From NCBI GenBank assembly GCA_020632875.1, contig JACKET010000005.1, forward strand, positions 372,001 to 436,000: a stretch of DNA of 64,000 nucleotides. The letters are read 5' to 3'. Shown here piece by piece: positions 52,586-61,633 of the stretch (the first letter of the stretch is position 1; each line of letters opens with the position of its first letter). The position numbers were made by a program, and so were the translations under genes. The notes beneath the pieces were generated by a model that had not been told where the DNA came from, ran no database searches, and saw nothing but the letters and a program-made list of their open reading frames with translations. This DNA is from Alphaproteobacteria bacterium. Its GTDB lineage: Bacteria > Myxococcota_A > UBA796 > GCA-2862545.

Positions 52586-53754
52586 TGCGTCTGCACCTTC
52601 TTCAGGCAGGCCTTGTCGGCGAGCACGGTGCACACCTGGTCGAGGGCCTGCGCGAGGTCGGCGTCGCCCGGCTTCGCGGACCACGCCTTGAGCAGGGCGT
52701 CGCGGGCGTTCCCGAAGGACAGGTCGAGCTCGGCCTTGAGCTCCTTGGCCTTCGGGTCCTTCTTCGGGAGGGCTTCGAGCTCCTGCTGGACCGGGATCGA
52801 CTTGTTGACCCAGTAGACCCCCTGGGCGTACGGAGCGGACGATTGCTTCGGATCGAGCGCCCACGCGCGATCGAGGCGCGCGAGGCCGGCCTCTTCGTCG
52901 CCGAGGGTGAGGAGGACCTGCCCGAGCATCACCTGCACGCTGTAGTTGCCGGGGTCGGTGAGGAGGATCTGCTCGAGGAGCGGCTTCTGCTCGGCTTCGG
53001 TGCCCTCGATGCTCGCGAGGACGTTGATCCGCGTGGTGAGCATGCGGTTGCGGAGGGTCTCGAGGTCGGCGACGCGCTGGCCGTAGGAGTCGGCGAGCTC
53101 GTCCTTCTTCGCCTCGATGCGCTTCTCGACCGCATCGGCCTCGGCGGCCGCGGCGTCGATGCGGGCGAGCTTGGCCTTCGGATCCTCGTCGAGCGTGAGG
53201 TACGCGCTCGCCACGACGGGGGCGAGGTTCAGCGCGTCGAGGTTGCCCTGGACCTCGGACGCCGCGAGCAGGTCGCGGGTGAGGGCCTTCGCGGCCGACA
53301 CGTCCTCGATCTCGACCGCGCACTCCATGGCCACCACCAGCACCTCGAGGGGGGAGTGCTTGTCGTGGTGCGGCACGACGAGCGCGCAGACCTTCGGCTC
53401 GCCGCTCTTCGCGGTCTCGATGGCCTTGCGGGTGAGGTCGATGATCTGCGGGATCTCTTCGCGGATCTTGTAGGGCCACAGGCCATCGGGGTCGAGCACG
53501 CCGAGCCGGGCGAGGTCTTCGTGCGCTGCGGGGAGGAGATCGAGCTGCACGGCGGGGTCGGGGTGCAGCGTGATGACCTCGATGCGCGCCATGCGGGCCT
53601 CGATCTCCTGCTTCGGCTTCAGCGCGCCGCCCTTCAGGGCCGAGTCGAGGAGCTGGAGCGCCGTCTCGGCGTCCTTCGCGTCGCGCGCCTTGAGGGCGGC
53701 GGCGAGGTCCTTCTTCGGGTTGGCCAGGGCGGTGAGGACGAGCAGCGACCACAT
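52582..53754 (-). CDS. Exported TPR-like helical repeat protein, 390 aa
   Basis: The protein starts MWSLLVLTALANPKKDL, a short signal peptide (cleavage after ALA). The rest is helical with TPR-like periodicity: LAAALKARDAKDAETALQLLD, VMLGQVLLTLGDEEAGLARLDRAWALDP and ARDALLKAWSAKPGDADLAQALDQ. A coiled coil lies in the middle (AEADAVEKRIEAKKDEL). TPR proteins usually hold complexes together. In this operon it could bring together the exported acylation components. No Cys lipobox. Confidence 0.8.
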   Translation of the reverse strand: MWSLLVLTALANPKKDLAAALKARDAKDAETALQLLDSALKGGALKPKQEIEARMARIEVITLHPDPAVQLDLLPAAHEDLARLGVLDPDGLWPYKIREEIPQIIDLTRKAIETAKSGEPKVCALVVPHHDKHSPLEVLVVAMECAVEIEDVSAAKALTRDLLAASEVQGNLDALNLAPVVASAYLTLDEDPKAKLARIDAAAAEADAVEKRIEAKKDELADSYGQRVADLETLRNRMLTTRINVLASIEGTEAEQKPLLEQILLTDPGNYSVQVMLGQVLLTLGDEEAGLARLDRAWALDPKQSSAPYAQGVYWVNKSIPVQQELEALPKKDPKAKELKAELDLSFGNARDALLKAWSAKPGDADLAQALDQVCTVLADKACLKKVQTQ

Positions 53755-53768
53755 GGGCGGTTTCTCCG

Positions 53769-54881
53769 TCAGAAGCTGAAGTAGAGGAACGGCCGGGCCT
53801 GGGCGATGCAGAGGAGGACGGCCGCGACCCCGGCGCCGAGCGCCAGTGGGGCGTACCCACGGACACGCGACCGGAACACCCGGGTCGGGTCGGGTGGTCC
53901 GAACGCCAGGACCATCACACCCCCGACGAGGGTGAGCAAGGTGACCGCGTCGGGGCCTCCGAGACCGAAGACCCCGTAGAGCCCGTCCTGGACGAAGGCC
54001 GCTCGCTCCAGCGACGGGCTGCGCGCGAGGAGGAGGCCATGGAGCGCCCCGATCCACACGAGGGGGCGCCACGGGCGGACGGGGAGGAGCCGTCCGAGAC
54101 CCATCCACACGAGCTGGGAGGCCGCGGCCAGCGCGAGCATCGGGGTGACGGCGTGCCACAGCACGGCCAGGACGGCCGATGCGAGCAGGGGGAGCGCGCG
54201 ATTCGGCCCCGCCAGCACGGCCCACAGGCTCGGGTGCCATCGCTCCCAGAAGCCCGCGAGGGTGGTCGCCGCGAAGGGCCGGGACGGGCCGTCGGGGAGC
54301 GGGAATCCCGCGACGAGCGCCAGCCCCGCCGCGACGTGCCACAGGCCCGCGAGATCGAGCAGGGCCTGGGCGGCGAACGCGACGAGGCCCGACCACGCCG
54401 CGATCAGGGGCACGGGCCCGTGGCCGTCGAACACGGCGTCGGCCCGCCACGCGAAGGAGTCCGCCAGCACGACCTTCTCGACGAGCCCGAGCACCACCCA
54501 GGCCCAGCCCGACGGGTCGGAGGCGGCCCGGCCCCGCGTGATGTGCATCCACACGGGCCCGCCGAGCGCCCGCGGGAGGAACAGCATGGTGAACAGGGTG
54601 TCGAGCAGCCTCGGACGGCCGGGCTCCCGGAGGAACACGAGCTGCTGCAGGCCCAGCGCGCCGAGGCCGATGACGCCGACGTCGCTGCCGGCGGAGCGCG
54701 CCACGGCCATCAGGGCACCGTGGGCGACGATGGCCGCGATCACGCCCTGCGGACCGGCGCTCCGCAGGGCCCAGCAGGCCCCGAGCGACGCGGCGAACAG
54801 GACCGCCGAGAGCGGCGACAGCCACGCGAGCAGCGCGAAGCTCCCCACGACCCACGCGAGCCGGACGGTGTCGTCACGCAT
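53769..54881 (-). CDS. MBOAT family O-acyltransferase
   Basis: 370 residues with nine to eleven hydrophobic helices. The MBOAT signature is present: RPFAATTLAGFWERWHPSLW, then AVLAVLWHAVTPM with the conserved His of the family active site. FTMLFLPRALGGPVWMHI matches the earlier conserved loop. Members such as DltB and AlgI transfer an acyl group across the membrane to a polysaccharide, teichoic acid, peptide or lipid. The ATG overlaps the end of the YkgJ gene by 8 nt. Acceptor unknown. Confidence 0.9.
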   Translation of the reverse strand: MRDDTVRLAWVVGSFALLAWLSPLSAVLFAASLGACWALRSAGPQGVIAAIVAHGALMAVARSAGSDVGVIGLGALGLQQLVFLREPGRPRLLDTLFTMLFLPRALGGPVWMHITRGRAASDPSGWAWVVLGLVEKVVLADSFAWRADAVFDGHGPVPLIAAWSGLVAFAAQALLDLAGLWHVAAGLALVAGFPLPDGPSRPFAATTLAGFWERWHPSLWAVLAGPNRALPLLASAVLAVLWHAVTPMLALAAASQLVWMGLGRLLPVRPWRPLVWIGALHGLLLARSPSLERAAFVQDGLYGVFGLGGPDAVTLLTLVGGVMVLAFGPPDPTRVFRSRVRGYAPLALGAGVAAVLLCIAQARPFLYFSF

Positions 54882-55665
54882 CGAGGGGGCGGTCGAGCAC
54901 GTCCAGCAGGGGCCCCGCGCGCTGGAGGCGCGTCCAGGCCGCGAGCGCGGGGGCGAAGCGATGCAGCGAGCCGTCGGCCCAGGCACACAGGGCCGCCCCC
55001 CGCAGCGTGTCGAGCGCCACCCGCTCGGGGTCGCGGCGCACGAGCGCGAGGCCGGCCATGCGCCGCGCGACGTCCAGGGCGTGGGCGGTCGTCGCGGGCG
55101 GGAGCGCCGGCCAGCGCGGGGCGCCCGCGGCTCTCAGCAGGGCGAGGTGCCGGAGCCGGGCCCGCAGCCCGGGGGCCGTCGACGCGTGCAGCACGGCATC
55201 GAGCACGTCGGGCAGGGCACGCGTCATCCAGGCGGCGACCGGCAGCGGCGGCGTGCCCGGAGCCGCGGGTGCCTGCACGAGCCGCCCGAGCGCGAGCTCG
55301 ATGGAGTCCCGCAACACGCCGCCGAGAGGGTCGGTGAAAGGCTCGTTCTCGGTGAGGAAGCCCGTGAGGCAGCCGGGGTCGAGGCCGGTCGTCGCACCGT
55401 GCGTCACGCGCGGGAATGCCCGGCAGTAGGCGGGCTTCGCGGCCTCGCCCCACGTCAGGTGGAGCGCGCAGAGGTTGTCCTGCTGGAGGAAGACGCACCG
55501 CCCCCCGATCGTGCGCAGGCGCCCGTCCGCGATCGGATCCGGGATCCCGAGGGCCGCGGCATGCGCGACGAGGGCGGAGACTCCGGCATCTTCGACCGGT
55601 GCGCCAGGGCCCTGACAGGACCCGCCGCATCGGTAGCAGATATGCCGCAGGTCGTCCGAATCCAT
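54874..55665 (-). CDS. YkgJ family cysteine cluster protein
   Basis: The ATG at 55665 starts MDSDDLRHICYRCGGSCQG. Cys10, Cys13 and Cys17 are followed by CVFLQQDNLCALH and YCRAFP in the order seen in the YkgJ (UPF0153) family, thought to bind zinc or iron. The remaining 200 residues are helical and Ala/Leu-rich without known motifs, longer than usual for the family (typically 100-150). It is first in the five-gene operon. It diverges from the LEA-like gene with 55 bp between them. Confidence 0.85.
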   Translation of the reverse strand: MDSDDLRHICYRCGGSCQGPGAPVEDAGVSALVAHAAALGIPDPIADGRLRTIGGRCVFLQQDNLCALHLTWGEAAKPAYCRAFPRVTHGATTGLDPGCLTGFLTENEPFTDPLGGVLRDSIELALGRLVQAPAAPGTPPLPVAAWMTRALPDVLDAVLHASTAPGLRARLRHLALLRAAGAPRWPALPPATTAHALDVARRMAGLALVRRDPERVALDTLRGAALCAWADGSLHRFAPALAAWTRLQRAGPLLDVLDRPLDA

Positions 55666-55720
55666 GCGCCCCCGTCGCGAGACTACACCGGTCCGGGTAC
55701 GGGGGACCCGGAGGAATCCC

Positions 55721-56569
55721 ATGCGTCAGGCCCTGTTGATCGCCGCTCTCGTGCTCGTCCCCGCGTGCAAGAAGTTCCCGGACCTCGGGGGCATCAAGCT
55801 CCAGGACTACCTGCCGAAGGTGAAGTTCGACCGCATGAAGGTCGACAAGGTCGACTTCCAGGGCCTCGACGTGACGTTCGACTTCGACGTCGAGAACCCG
55901 TACCCCGTCGACCTGCGCATGAAGTCCTTCCAGTACGACCTGGCGCTCGAGGGGGCGCACTTCCTGAACGGCGACTCCGCCGAGGGCATCGCGCTGAAGG
56001 CCTCCGACACGGCGAAGGTGAAGATGCCGGCGCGCATCGTGTTCGCCGATGTGTTCCAGCTGGTCGGGAACGTGCAGGGGAAGGACGATCTCGGCTTCGG
56101 GCTGAAGGGGAAGCTCGGCTTCGACACCCCGGCGGGCGCCATCGACGTGCCCTTCGACGAGCAGGGCACGGTCCCGACGCTGAAGGCGCCGCAGATCGAG
56201 CCGAAGGCCATCCGCGTCGCCGACTTCAAGCCGCTGCAGAACCGCGCGACCCTCGAGCTCGACCTCGCGGTCACCAACAAGGCGAAGTCCGACGCCTACA
56301 CGATGAAGGACTTCGCGTACGGCATCGATCTCTCCGGCCGGCGCGTCCTGGACGGCGATCTCGCGCAGCTCTCGGTCGCCGCGGGCACCACCGAGACGCG
56401 CACCATCCCGATCCACCTGAACCTCCTCGAGCTCGGCGCCACGCTCGTGTCGGCCATCCAGCAGAAGAAGCCCGTCGACGTCCACTTCGGCGCGGGCCTC
56501 GGTGTCGAGACGCCGCTCGGCACCATTCCGCTCGACGTCGACGAGACGGTGAACCTGCGGATCCAGTAG
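55721..56569 (+). CDS. LEA14/WHy-like lipoprotein
   Basis: GGAGG precedes the ATG. MRQALLIAALVLVPAC carries lipobox Cys16. The 282 residues contain two copies of a beta-sandwich with the WHy/LEA-2 pattern: VDFQGLDVTFDFDVENPYPVDLRMKSFQYDLAL-like (residues 48-80) and a repeat with LELDLAVTNKAKSDAYTMKDFAYGIDL. The N-P-Y/K pattern is typical of LEA-2 proteins, which bind and protect membranes or proteins under stress. This is an extracytoplasmic member. Confidence 0.85.
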   Translation: MRQALLIAALVLVPACKKFPDLGGIKLQDYLPKVKFDRMKVDKVDFQGLDVTFDFDVENPYPVDLRMKSFQYDLALEGAHFLNGDSAEGIALKASDTAKVKMPARIVFADVFQLVGNVQGKDDLGFGLKGKLGFDTPAGAIDVPFDEQGTVPTLKAPQIEPKAIRVADFKPLQNRATLELDLAVTNKAKSDAYTMKDFAYGIDLSGRRVLDGDLAQLSVAAGTTETRTIPIHLNLLELGATLVSAIQQKKPVDVHFGAGLGVETPLGTIPLDVDETVNLRIQ

Positions 56570-56645
56570 GCCGCCGCGCACTACGCCTCCGGGCATTGAT
56601 GATCCGCCTGGAGTCCTGTAAACCGCACATGCTGGAGGATTTGCC

Positions 56646-58256
56646 GTGCGCCTGACGTTCCTGCTCGCCACCCTCGCTCTCGTCGGCTGCAAGGCGGGCA
56701 CCGGCGTCGACGACGCCGATCTCACCGATGCGGATGCAGACGCCGACACGGATTCCGACGCCGACACCGACTCCGATACGGACTCCGACGCGGATTCCGA
56801 CACCGACGCCGACACGGATGCCGACAGCGACTCCGACACCGACGCCGATACGGACGCGGACACGGATGCCGACACCGACTCGGATACGGACTCCGACACC
56901 GACTCCGACACGGATGCCGACACCGACACCGACACGGCGGGCCCCGGCCTGCCGGTCGTCGGCCTGATCCTCGTGAACGAGATCCTCGCCGACCCCGACA
57001 CCGACCCCGTGCTCGGCGACGCGAACTGCGACGGCGTGCGCGACGCAGCGGACGACGAGTTCGTCGAGCTCGTGAACGTCGGCAGCTACGCGGTCGACCT
57101 GTCGGGCGCGACGATCGCCGACTCGACCGACGTGCGCTTCACGTTCCCCGCGGGCACGATCGTGGGCCCCGGCGACGCGATGGTCGTGTTCGGCGGCGGA
57201 ACCCCCACGTTCGACGGCTCGGGCGCGGGTCCGTGGTGCGGGGCGCTGCCCGCGAACGTGTCGCTGTACACCACGCCCTCCGGCCTCACGCTCACCAACA
57301 CGGGCGACAGCGTCGTGCTGACGGCCTCGAACGGCATGGTGATCCAGAACGCCGCGTTCGGCGCGCTCGCCTCGGCCGATCAGAGCCTGGTGCGCCAGCC
57401 CGAGCTGCTGCCCGGCCCGTTCGTGCAGCACGCGACCGTGTACGCCGACCCCATGTCCCCGGGTCGCCAGGGCGACGGCAGCCCGCTCGGCGAGGCCCCT
57501 GTGGTCGACACGTCCGACACCGGCGCGACCGACACGGGCGGCCCGTCGTTCCCCGTGGTGGGCGACCTCGTGATCAACGAGGTGCTCGCGGATCCGCCGC
57601 CGGCCGCACCCGAGGGCGACGCGAACTGCGACGGCGTGCGCGACAGCGCGGACGACGAGTTCGTCGAGATCGTGAACGTGGGTGCCTCGCCGGTCGATCT
57701 CACCGGCGCCACGCTCAGCGACGCCACGGCCGTGAGGTTCACATTCGGCGGGCTGGTCCTGTTCCCGGGCGAGGTCGTCGTCGTGTTCGGCGGGCCCACG
57801 CCCACGTTCGACGGCACCGGCACGAGCCCCTGGTGTGCACCGCTGCCCGCGAATGCGCGGGCGATCGACGCCGCTCCGAACGGGCTCGGGCTCAACAACA
57901 ACGGCGACACGGTCACGCTCACGGCGTCGAACGGCACCGTGCTCGACGTGTTCGCGTACGGCCTCGAGGGAGGGAGCGACCTGAGTCTCGTGCTGTCGCC
58001 GGAGCTCGCGGGGCCGTCGATCGTGCAGCACCCCAGCGCGTGGGGCCCGTACTCGCCGGGTCGTTTCGTCGATGGCACGCCGATCGTGGTCGGCCCGGTC
58101 GACACGGCGGGCGACACGGGGCTCGGCGACACCGGGGGCGCCGACACCGGCATGGCGGTCGACACGGCGGTGGGGGACACGGGCTCGACCGGGCTCGCGG
58201 CCGGCACGGCCGACACCGGCGCGGCGTCGACCGGCGACACCGGGTCGAACCCGTGA
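56646..58256 (+). CDS. Lipoprotein with two lamin-tail (LTD) domains
   Basis: GTG with GGAGG upstream. MRLTFLLATLALVGC gives Cys15. Residues about 25-97 form an Asp/Ser/Thr spacer ((DADTDSDT)n). Two lamin-tail domains follow (about 105-270 and 300-470), each with LVINEVLADP-like, GDANCDGVRD, DDEFVEIVNVG, FTFPAGTIVGPGD, TLTASNG and Asp/Tyr motifs. The two domains are about 65 percent alike, from an internal duplication. The end (residues about 480-536) is a second spacer built on DTG and TGDTG. Lamin-tail domains are known in secreted bacterial proteins, often with nucleases. The gene is coupled to the OmpA gene by a GTGA overlap. Confidence 0.9.
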   Translation: MRLTFLLATLALVGCKAGTGVDDADLTDADADADTDSDADTDSDTDSDADSDTDADTDADSDSDTDADTDADTDADTDSDTDSDTDSDTDADTDTDTAGPGLPVVGLILVNEILADPDTDPVLGDANCDGVRDAADDEFVELVNVGSYAVDLSGATIADSTDVRFTFPAGTIVGPGDAMVVFGGGTPTFDGSGAGPWCGALPANVSLYTTPSGLTLTNTGDSVVLTASNGMVIQNAAFGALASADQSLVRQPELLPGPFVQHATVYADPMSPGRQGDGSPLGEAPVVDTSDTGATDTGGPSFPVVGDLVINEVLADPPPAAPEGDANCDGVRDSADDEFVEIVNVGASPVDLTGATLSDATAVRFTFGGLVLFPGEVVVVFGGPTPTFDGTGTSPWCAPLPANARAIDAAPNGLGLNNNGDTVTLTASNGTVLDVFAYGLEGGSDLSLVLSPELAGPSIVQHPSAWGPYSPGRFVDGTPIVVGPVDTAGDTGLGDTGGADTGMAVDTAVGDTGSTGLAAGTADTGAASTGDTGSNP

Positions 58257-60328
58257 GCGCTGGGTTGGTGACCCTGCTCGCGCTGCTCCCGTCCGCGGCA
58301 TTCGCACAGGCCGCGCCGAACAGCGGCTTCGACGCGCACGGCTTCCGGCTCGCCGCACACGACGCGGATGCCCGCGATCCGCTCGTCGTCGCGCGGCCCG
58401 GGGCCTTCGTCGCCCAGAGCTGGTTCGCGTCGGGCGTGTTCGAGTACGCGAGCCAGCCGCTCGTGTTCGAGCGTCCCGAGGGCACGGTGGTCGAGCTCGA
58501 CGACCTCGTCGCGGCGAACCTCTCGGTGGGGTACGCCCCGCACGAGCGCGTCCGCCTCGACCTCGCGGCCCCGCTGTTCTTCTACGGCGAAGGCGTCGAC
58601 GGTCCGCTCGGCGCCGGGCTCGGCGACGTCCGGGCCTCGGCGCTCGTGTCGCTGGTCGCGCCGCTCCCCGAGGATGGGGGGCTCGGGCTCGGCTTCGTCG
58701 TGAACGCCGACATCCCGACCGGTCGTCCCGAGGCCTGGCTCGGCCAGTACACCATCGCCGGCGGCGTGGGGGTCGCTGCGACGTGGGAGGGCGAGAAGCT
58801 CACCGTGGGCGCGTCCGCCTCGACGCAGATGCGTCCCAACACCGATCCGGACGACCGTCCCGCGTACACGCGCGGCGGCGACGCCTTCGGCTGGGGCGGC
58901 TCGGTGGGCTACCTCGTGGCCGACACGACGGGGCTCACGCTCGAGGCGCACGGCGAGGTGCCCGTCGACCCGACGGTCCGCACCGCCATCGGCGTGCCCG
59001 CCGAGGCCATCCTGTCGTTCCGCCACGTCCGCAGCAACGGGGGCTTCCTCACGGCGGGCCTCGGCACGGCGCTCACGCGGGGCGCGGGCGCTTCGCCCCT
59101 CCGGCTCCTGGTGGGCGGGGGCTTCGGGGACGTCGACGGGCCGTGGCGCGACGCCGACGGCGACGGCATCGAGGACAAGGTCGACGCCTGTCCCGAGGTC
59201 CCCGAGACGCTCAACGGATTCGAGGACGAAGACGGGTGCCGCGACACGCTGCCGAAGCTCGTCGTGCGCGCCATGGGCCCCGACGGCGCCGGGCTCGACG
59301 ACGCGGCGATCGAGGCCACCGGCCCCATCGTGGTCGACGGCGTGGGCGAGGTCGTCGCGGAGGGCCCGGCGGTCCTCCCCGGCACGGAGTGGTCGATCGC
59401 GGCGAAGCGCGGCAACTGCCTCGCCGGCACGGCCTCCGTCACGCTCGACCGGCGCGACATGGCCGTCGACGTGCCGCTCTCGCTCGTGCGCGACGGCAAG
59501 CTGATGGTCGAGGTGATCGGCGCCGAGGGTCAGCCCATCGAAGGGGCGAACATCGAGATCCGCACGGACGAAGCGGCCTGCGGTCCCGACGCGCCCGTCG
59601 ATCTGGCGGGCGGCACGGGCGAGATCCCGCTGGGTGTGGGCACCTTCCGGGTCGTCGTCCGCGCGCCCGACCACACGCTCCACTCCGAGTCGTTCGCGCT
59701 CGAGGCGGGCGGCCAGCACGTCATCCGCGCGACGCTGAAGCCCACGAAGGTCCGCGTCGAGAAGGAAGCCATCGTCATCCTCGAGAAGGTGTACTTCGAC
59801 ACTGGCAAGGCCACGATCCAGGAGCGGTCCTTCGAGCTGCTCGACGAGGTCGCGTCGGTCATCCTCGCGAACGAGATCGCGAAGGTCGAGGTGCAGGGCC
59901 ACACCGACGACCAGGGCCCCGACGCGTCGAACCTGAAGCTCTCCCAGGACCGCGCCGACGCCGTCCGCACCTACCTCCTCGGAAAGGGCGTCCAGGAAGG
60001 GGTCCTCGAGGCGAAGGGCTACGGCGAGACGACTCCCGTGGCCGACAACAAGACCAAGGACGGCCGGTCCCAGAACCGCCGGGTCGAGTTCAAGATCCTC
60101 CAGCAGTCGGCGGAGGTCGAACAGGCTCCCGAGGTCGAAGAAGCGCCCGAAGCGCCCGAAGCGCCCGAAGAAGGCGGCCTGAAGCGCCCCGAGCCCGAGC
60201 CCGAGCGCCCCGCAGAAGAGGGCGGCCTGAAGCGCCCCGAGCCCGAGTCTCCCGCAGAAGAGGACGGCCTGAAGCGCCCCGAGCCCGAGCCTCCCGCAGA
60301 CGACGGCGGCCTGAAGCGCCCGGACTGA
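58253..60328 (+). CDS. OmpA family outer-membrane protein with TSP3 repeat
   Basis: GTG overlaps the lamin-tail gene stop. MSAGLVTLLALLPSAAFAQA is a signal peptide. Residues about 25-295 are beta-barrel-like with alternating hydrophobics. A TSP3-type DADGDGIEDKVDACPEVPETLNG precedes two beta-sandwich Ig-like domains (VRAMGPDGAGLDDAAIEATG and VEVIGAEGQPIEGANIEI). The OmpA peptidoglycan-binding domain has VYFDTGKATIQERS, VQGHTDDQGP and GRSQNRRVEF with the Asp and Arg that bind diaminopimelate. The C-terminus has four imperfect GGLKRPEPE repeats. It ties the outer membrane to the wall. Confidence 0.92.
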   Translation: MSAGLVTLLALLPSAAFAQAAPNSGFDAHGFRLAAHDADARDPLVVARPGAFVAQSWFASGVFEYASQPLVFERPEGTVVELDDLVAANLSVGYAPHERVRLDLAAPLFFYGEGVDGPLGAGLGDVRASALVSLVAPLPEDGGLGLGFVVNADIPTGRPEAWLGQYTIAGGVGVAATWEGEKLTVGASASTQMRPNTDPDDRPAYTRGGDAFGWGGSVGYLVADTTGLTLEAHGEVPVDPTVRTAIGVPAEAILSFRHVRSNGGFLTAGLGTALTRGAGASPLRLLVGGGFGDVDGPWRDADGDGIEDKVDACPEVPETLNGFEDEDGCRDTLPKLVVRAMGPDGAGLDDAAIEATGPIVVDGVGEVVAEGPAVLPGTEWSIAAKRGNCLAGTASVTLDRRDMAVDVPLSLVRDGKLMVEVIGAEGQPIEGANIEIRTDEAACGPDAPVDLAGGTGEIPLGVGTFRVVVRAPDHTLHSESFALEAGGQHVIRATLKPTKVRVEKEAIVILEKVYFDTGKATIQERSFELLDEVASVILANEIAKVEVQGHTDDQGPDASNLKLSQDRADAVRTYLLGKGVQEGVLEAKGYGETTPVADNKTKDGRSQNRRVEFKILQQSAEVEQAPEVEEAPEAPEAPEEGGLKRPEPEPERPAEEGGLKRPEPESPAEEDGLKRPEPEPPADDGGLKRPD

Positions 60329-60450
60329 CGGTCCGGACGACCGCCACATCCAATCTTCGTCCGGCCCACCGGAACCGCATCCGCCGATCACACAGTTCAG
60401 AAGGCGCTGATTCGTGCCGGACGGGGAGGACGTCGGCGGGTCCACTCACC

Positions 60451-60540
60451 AGAGCAGCCCGAACCGCCGGCCTGCTCTGGTGAGTCCTGGATCCGGTCCG
60501 CAAGGAGGCCCACTCTGTCGACCCGAACACCGAGACGCCG
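60451..60540 (+). repeat. Partner segment of the composite repeat, copy 4
   Basis: Segments AGAGCAGCCCGAACCGCC, GGCCTGCTCTGGTGAGTCC, GGTCCGCAAGGAGGCCC and CTCTGTCGACCCGAACACC, in the same order as at 25609 and 48785. The most complete copy. Confidence 0.85.
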
Positions 60541-60616
60541 CTCACAACGCCCGGACGCTGCGGGTCGACCTGGCGGCGCCCCGGGACGCGAAGGCGCTCG
60601 ACCTGCGACGGCCTCG

Positions 60617-60653
60617 TTTCTGCGTCATCTGCGTCCTTCTGCGTCATCTGCGT
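60617..60653 (-). repeat. Dispersed core repeat, copy 6
   Basis: Plus strand reads TTTCTGCGTCATCTGCG, TCCTTCTGCGTCATCTGCGT. It begins 58 nt after the stop of the Fpg-like gene and lies on its strand, the same spacing as copy 3 after the ClC gene. Confidence 0.93.
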
Positions 60654-60711
60654 GATGCCGATCCGCTGCGAGGGCCCGATCGGCCGACGTGAGCCTCGAA
60701 ACCGCCCAACG

Positions 60712-61629
60712 TCAGCGCTTCGTACGCTTCATCTCCTCGAGCTCGGCGACCGTCTTCGGCCAGTCCTTCTTCAGGAGCGTGGACAGCGCGCGGTCGGCGA
60801 GGAGCTTGCCCTCGGTCTGGCACCCGGGGCAGTAGTTCGTCTCGTTCTCGGCGTAGACGATCCGTTGGACCTTGGCGCCGCATTCGGGGCAGGGTTTGCC
60901 GAACTTGCCGTGCACGGCCATCTCGTCGCGGAACGCCGTGACCTTGTCGGGGAAGCCGTCTCCGACCTCGGCGCGCGTGCGGTCGATCCACTCGGAGAGC
61001 ACGTCCTGGCACGCGCGGAGCAGGCGCTCGACCTCTTCGTCGGTGAGCTTGTCGGACATCCGGACCGGGGAGAGCTTCGCCTTCCACAGGATCTCGTCGG
61101 AGTACGCGTTGCCGATGCCGTCGAAGTAGCGCGGGTCGGTGAGGCTGCGCTTCAGCGTGTGGCGCTCGTCGCGGAGGATGGCGCCGAAGGCGGCGGGCGT
61201 CGCGGCGAAGACGTCCATCCCGCCGCGGTCGAAGTCGATGAGCGCATCCCGGCCGCGGATGAGGTGCAGGCTCGCGCGCTTCTTCTTGCTGGCCTCGGTG
61301 AACAGGAGCGTTCCGTCGTCGAAGTCCAGCAGGGCGACGGCGTTCGGCGTGGTGCGCTTGGCCCCCTCGGGCCGCCAGCGGAGCCGCCCCGCGATCATCA
61401 GGTGGATGACGAGGAACAGGGGTTCCTCGCCACCGTCGTCGAGCTCGAACACCATGCGCTTGCCGAGCCGGTGGATGGCCGCGACGGTGGTGCCGTTCAC
61501 GGCCATCAGCGGCGGGTCGACGGTGCGGAGGAGGAACGGGCTCACGAGCCGCACGCCCTCCATCCGGTGCCCCTGCGTCAACGCGCGCAGGCGCTCCACG
61601 TAGACGGTGACGTCGGGGAGCTCGGGCAC
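60712..61629 (-). CDS. Fpg/Nei family DNA glycosylase
   Basis: A GTG at 61629 begins MPELPDVTVYVERL with Pro2 and Glu3, the catalytic N-terminus of the family (after removal of Met). HRLGKRMVFEL carries the conserved Lys. DPRYFDGIGNAYSDEILW is the H2TH-like part, with the N-x-Y-x-D-E motif. The zinc finger CPECGAKVQR...NYCPGCQTEG closes the protein. 305 residues is typical. Fpg/MutM removes 8-oxoguanine and FaPy; Nei removes oxidised pyrimidines. The sequence does not separate the two. The gene is preceded by a DUF1641 gene with 4 bp between. Confidence 0.93.
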   Translation of the reverse strand: MPELPDVTVYVERLRALTQGHRMEGVRLVSPFLLRTVDPPLMAVNGTTVAAIHRLGKRMVFELDDGGEEPLFLVIHLMIAGRLRWRPEGAKRTTPNAVALLDFDDGTLLFTEASKKKRASLHLIRGRDALIDFDRGGMDVFAATPAAFGAILRDERHTLKRSLTDPRYFDGIGNAYSDEILWKAKLSPVRMSDKLTDEEVERLLRACQDVLSEWIDRTRAEVGDGFPDKVTAFRDEMAVHGKFGKPCPECGAKVQRIVYAENETNYCPGCQTEGKLLADRALSTLLKKDWPKTVAELEEMKRTKR

Positions 61630-61633
61630 CCGC

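Larger units (their letters stand above)
60329..60711. other. Intergenic stretch with a composite repeat
   Basis: No gene is seen. It contains the partner segment at 60451-60540, then the core repeat at 60617-60653. A further CTCACCAGAGC stands at 60444 with its inverted twin at 60472, so the two form an imperfect palindrome. The region separates the convergent OmpA and Fpg-like genes. Confidence 0.8.

Noticed and set aside
57380..60445. Minus-strand open frame of 1021 codons across the lamin-tail and OmpA genes
   Set aside because: It is the antisense of two well-supported genes and shows only low-complexity, Arg/Val/Asp-rich sequence.
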